This document shows, in pieces, positions 5,937 through 6,037 of a stretch of 6,037 nt of DNA. The DNA is from CAYGHG01 sp964349515 (GTDB taxonomy: Bacteria > Oederibacteriota > PGYV01 > CAYGHG01): positions 1 to 6,037 of the forward strand of contig CAYGHG010000136.1 in the NCBI GenBank assembly GCA_964349515.1, read 5' to 3'. Each line of letters begins with the position of its first letter. The stretch's first letter is position 1. The notes below the pieces were generated by a model that was not told the DNA's origin, made no database searches, and was given only the letters and a program-made list of their open reading frames with translations. Made by a program: the position numbers and the translations under genes.

Positions 5937-5969
5937 TAACCCCCTTTCCCCAAAAAAAAGTGGGGGTTA
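5937..5969. other. GC-rich inverted repeat after the rib operon
   Basis: TAACCCCC (5937-5944) is perfectly complementary to GGGGGTTA (5962-5969), with a 17-nt loop that contains a second CCCC (5948-5951) and eight A. CCCC could compete for the same G-run. It is well placed to end the operon transcript, but no U-tract follows, so I cannot call an intrinsic terminator. No other terminator is seen after ribBA. Confidence 0.5.
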
Positions 5970-5996
5970 AGCTATAAGTTATATGATGACTTGCAT

Positions 5997-6036
5997 CACA
6001 TCGTGGACACGATTTCCTCTCACCACATCGTGGACA
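5997..6036. repeat. 13-bp direct repeat, possible mobile-element edge
   Basis: CACATCGTGGACA occurs at 5997-6009 and again at 6024-6036, 27 bp apart start to start. The first copy overlaps a near-palindrome, ATCGTG-GA-CACGAT (6000-6013). Read on the minus strand the repeat is TGTCCACGATGTG, beginning with TGT as many transposon tips do, and repeated transposase-binding sites at the ends are known for families such as IS21. No transposase is present in the window, so the identity is inference. Confidence 0.5.
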
Positions 6037-6037
6037 G

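Noticed and set aside
5997..6036. CRISPR array
   Set aside because: The repeat is only 13 bp with a 14-bp interval and two copies, too short for CRISPR, and no cas gene is present.

Overview
This is a 6 kb stretch of bacterial DNA with every recognisable gene on the + strand. A 10-N scaffold gap (226-235) and repeat-like sequence at the right edge suggest a draft or metagenome assembly. The genes use many ATA (Ile) and AGG/AGA (Arg) codons and have good Shine-Dalgarno (SD) sites. Two proteins with lipoprotein-type signal peptides point to a cell with a lipoprotein export pathway. Firmicutes, Spirochaetes or an uncultured candidate phylum would all fit; the phylum cannot be fixed from this sequence.

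Layout. (1) 1-314: no complete gene. It holds a palindrome at 150-166, the gap, and a perfect TATAAT -10 box at 250-255. (2) 315-1564: two overlapping genes for small exported, probably lipid-anchored proteins of unknown function that look distantly related to each other. (3) 1565-1832: a non-coding, pyrimidine-rich and apparently structured spacer, ending in a strong promoter (-35 at 1786, -10 at 1809). (4) 1833-2460: a MntA/HepT (nucleotidyltransferase/HEPN) toxin-antitoxin pair with all signature residues. (5) 2450-5853: a riboflavin operon, ribD, ribE, a yaaR-like DUF327 gene, then ribBA. (6) 5854-6037: non-coding, with a 7-bp tandem repeat, a GC-rich inverted repeat, and a 13-bp direct repeat that may be the edge of a mobile element.

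How the genes work together. RibBA starts both branches of riboflavin synthesis: GTP to the pyrimidine intermediate, and ribulose 5-phosphate to 3,4-dihydroxy-2-butanone 4-phosphate. RibD deaminates and reduces the pyrimidine, and RibE performs the final dismutation to riboflavin. Lumazine synthase (ribH) is missing from the window, and no FMN riboswitch is visible.

The most notable point is the wiring. mntA, hepT, ribD, ribE and yaaR overlap by 4-11 nt, and ribBA follows after 29 nt. The only promoter seen lies before mntA, so the toxin-antitoxin pair appears to head the flavin transcript. The placement of a YaaR-like gene inside the pathway is also unusual. I do not see convincing evidence of an entirely new system; the unusual gene arrangement and the structured spacer are the best leads.
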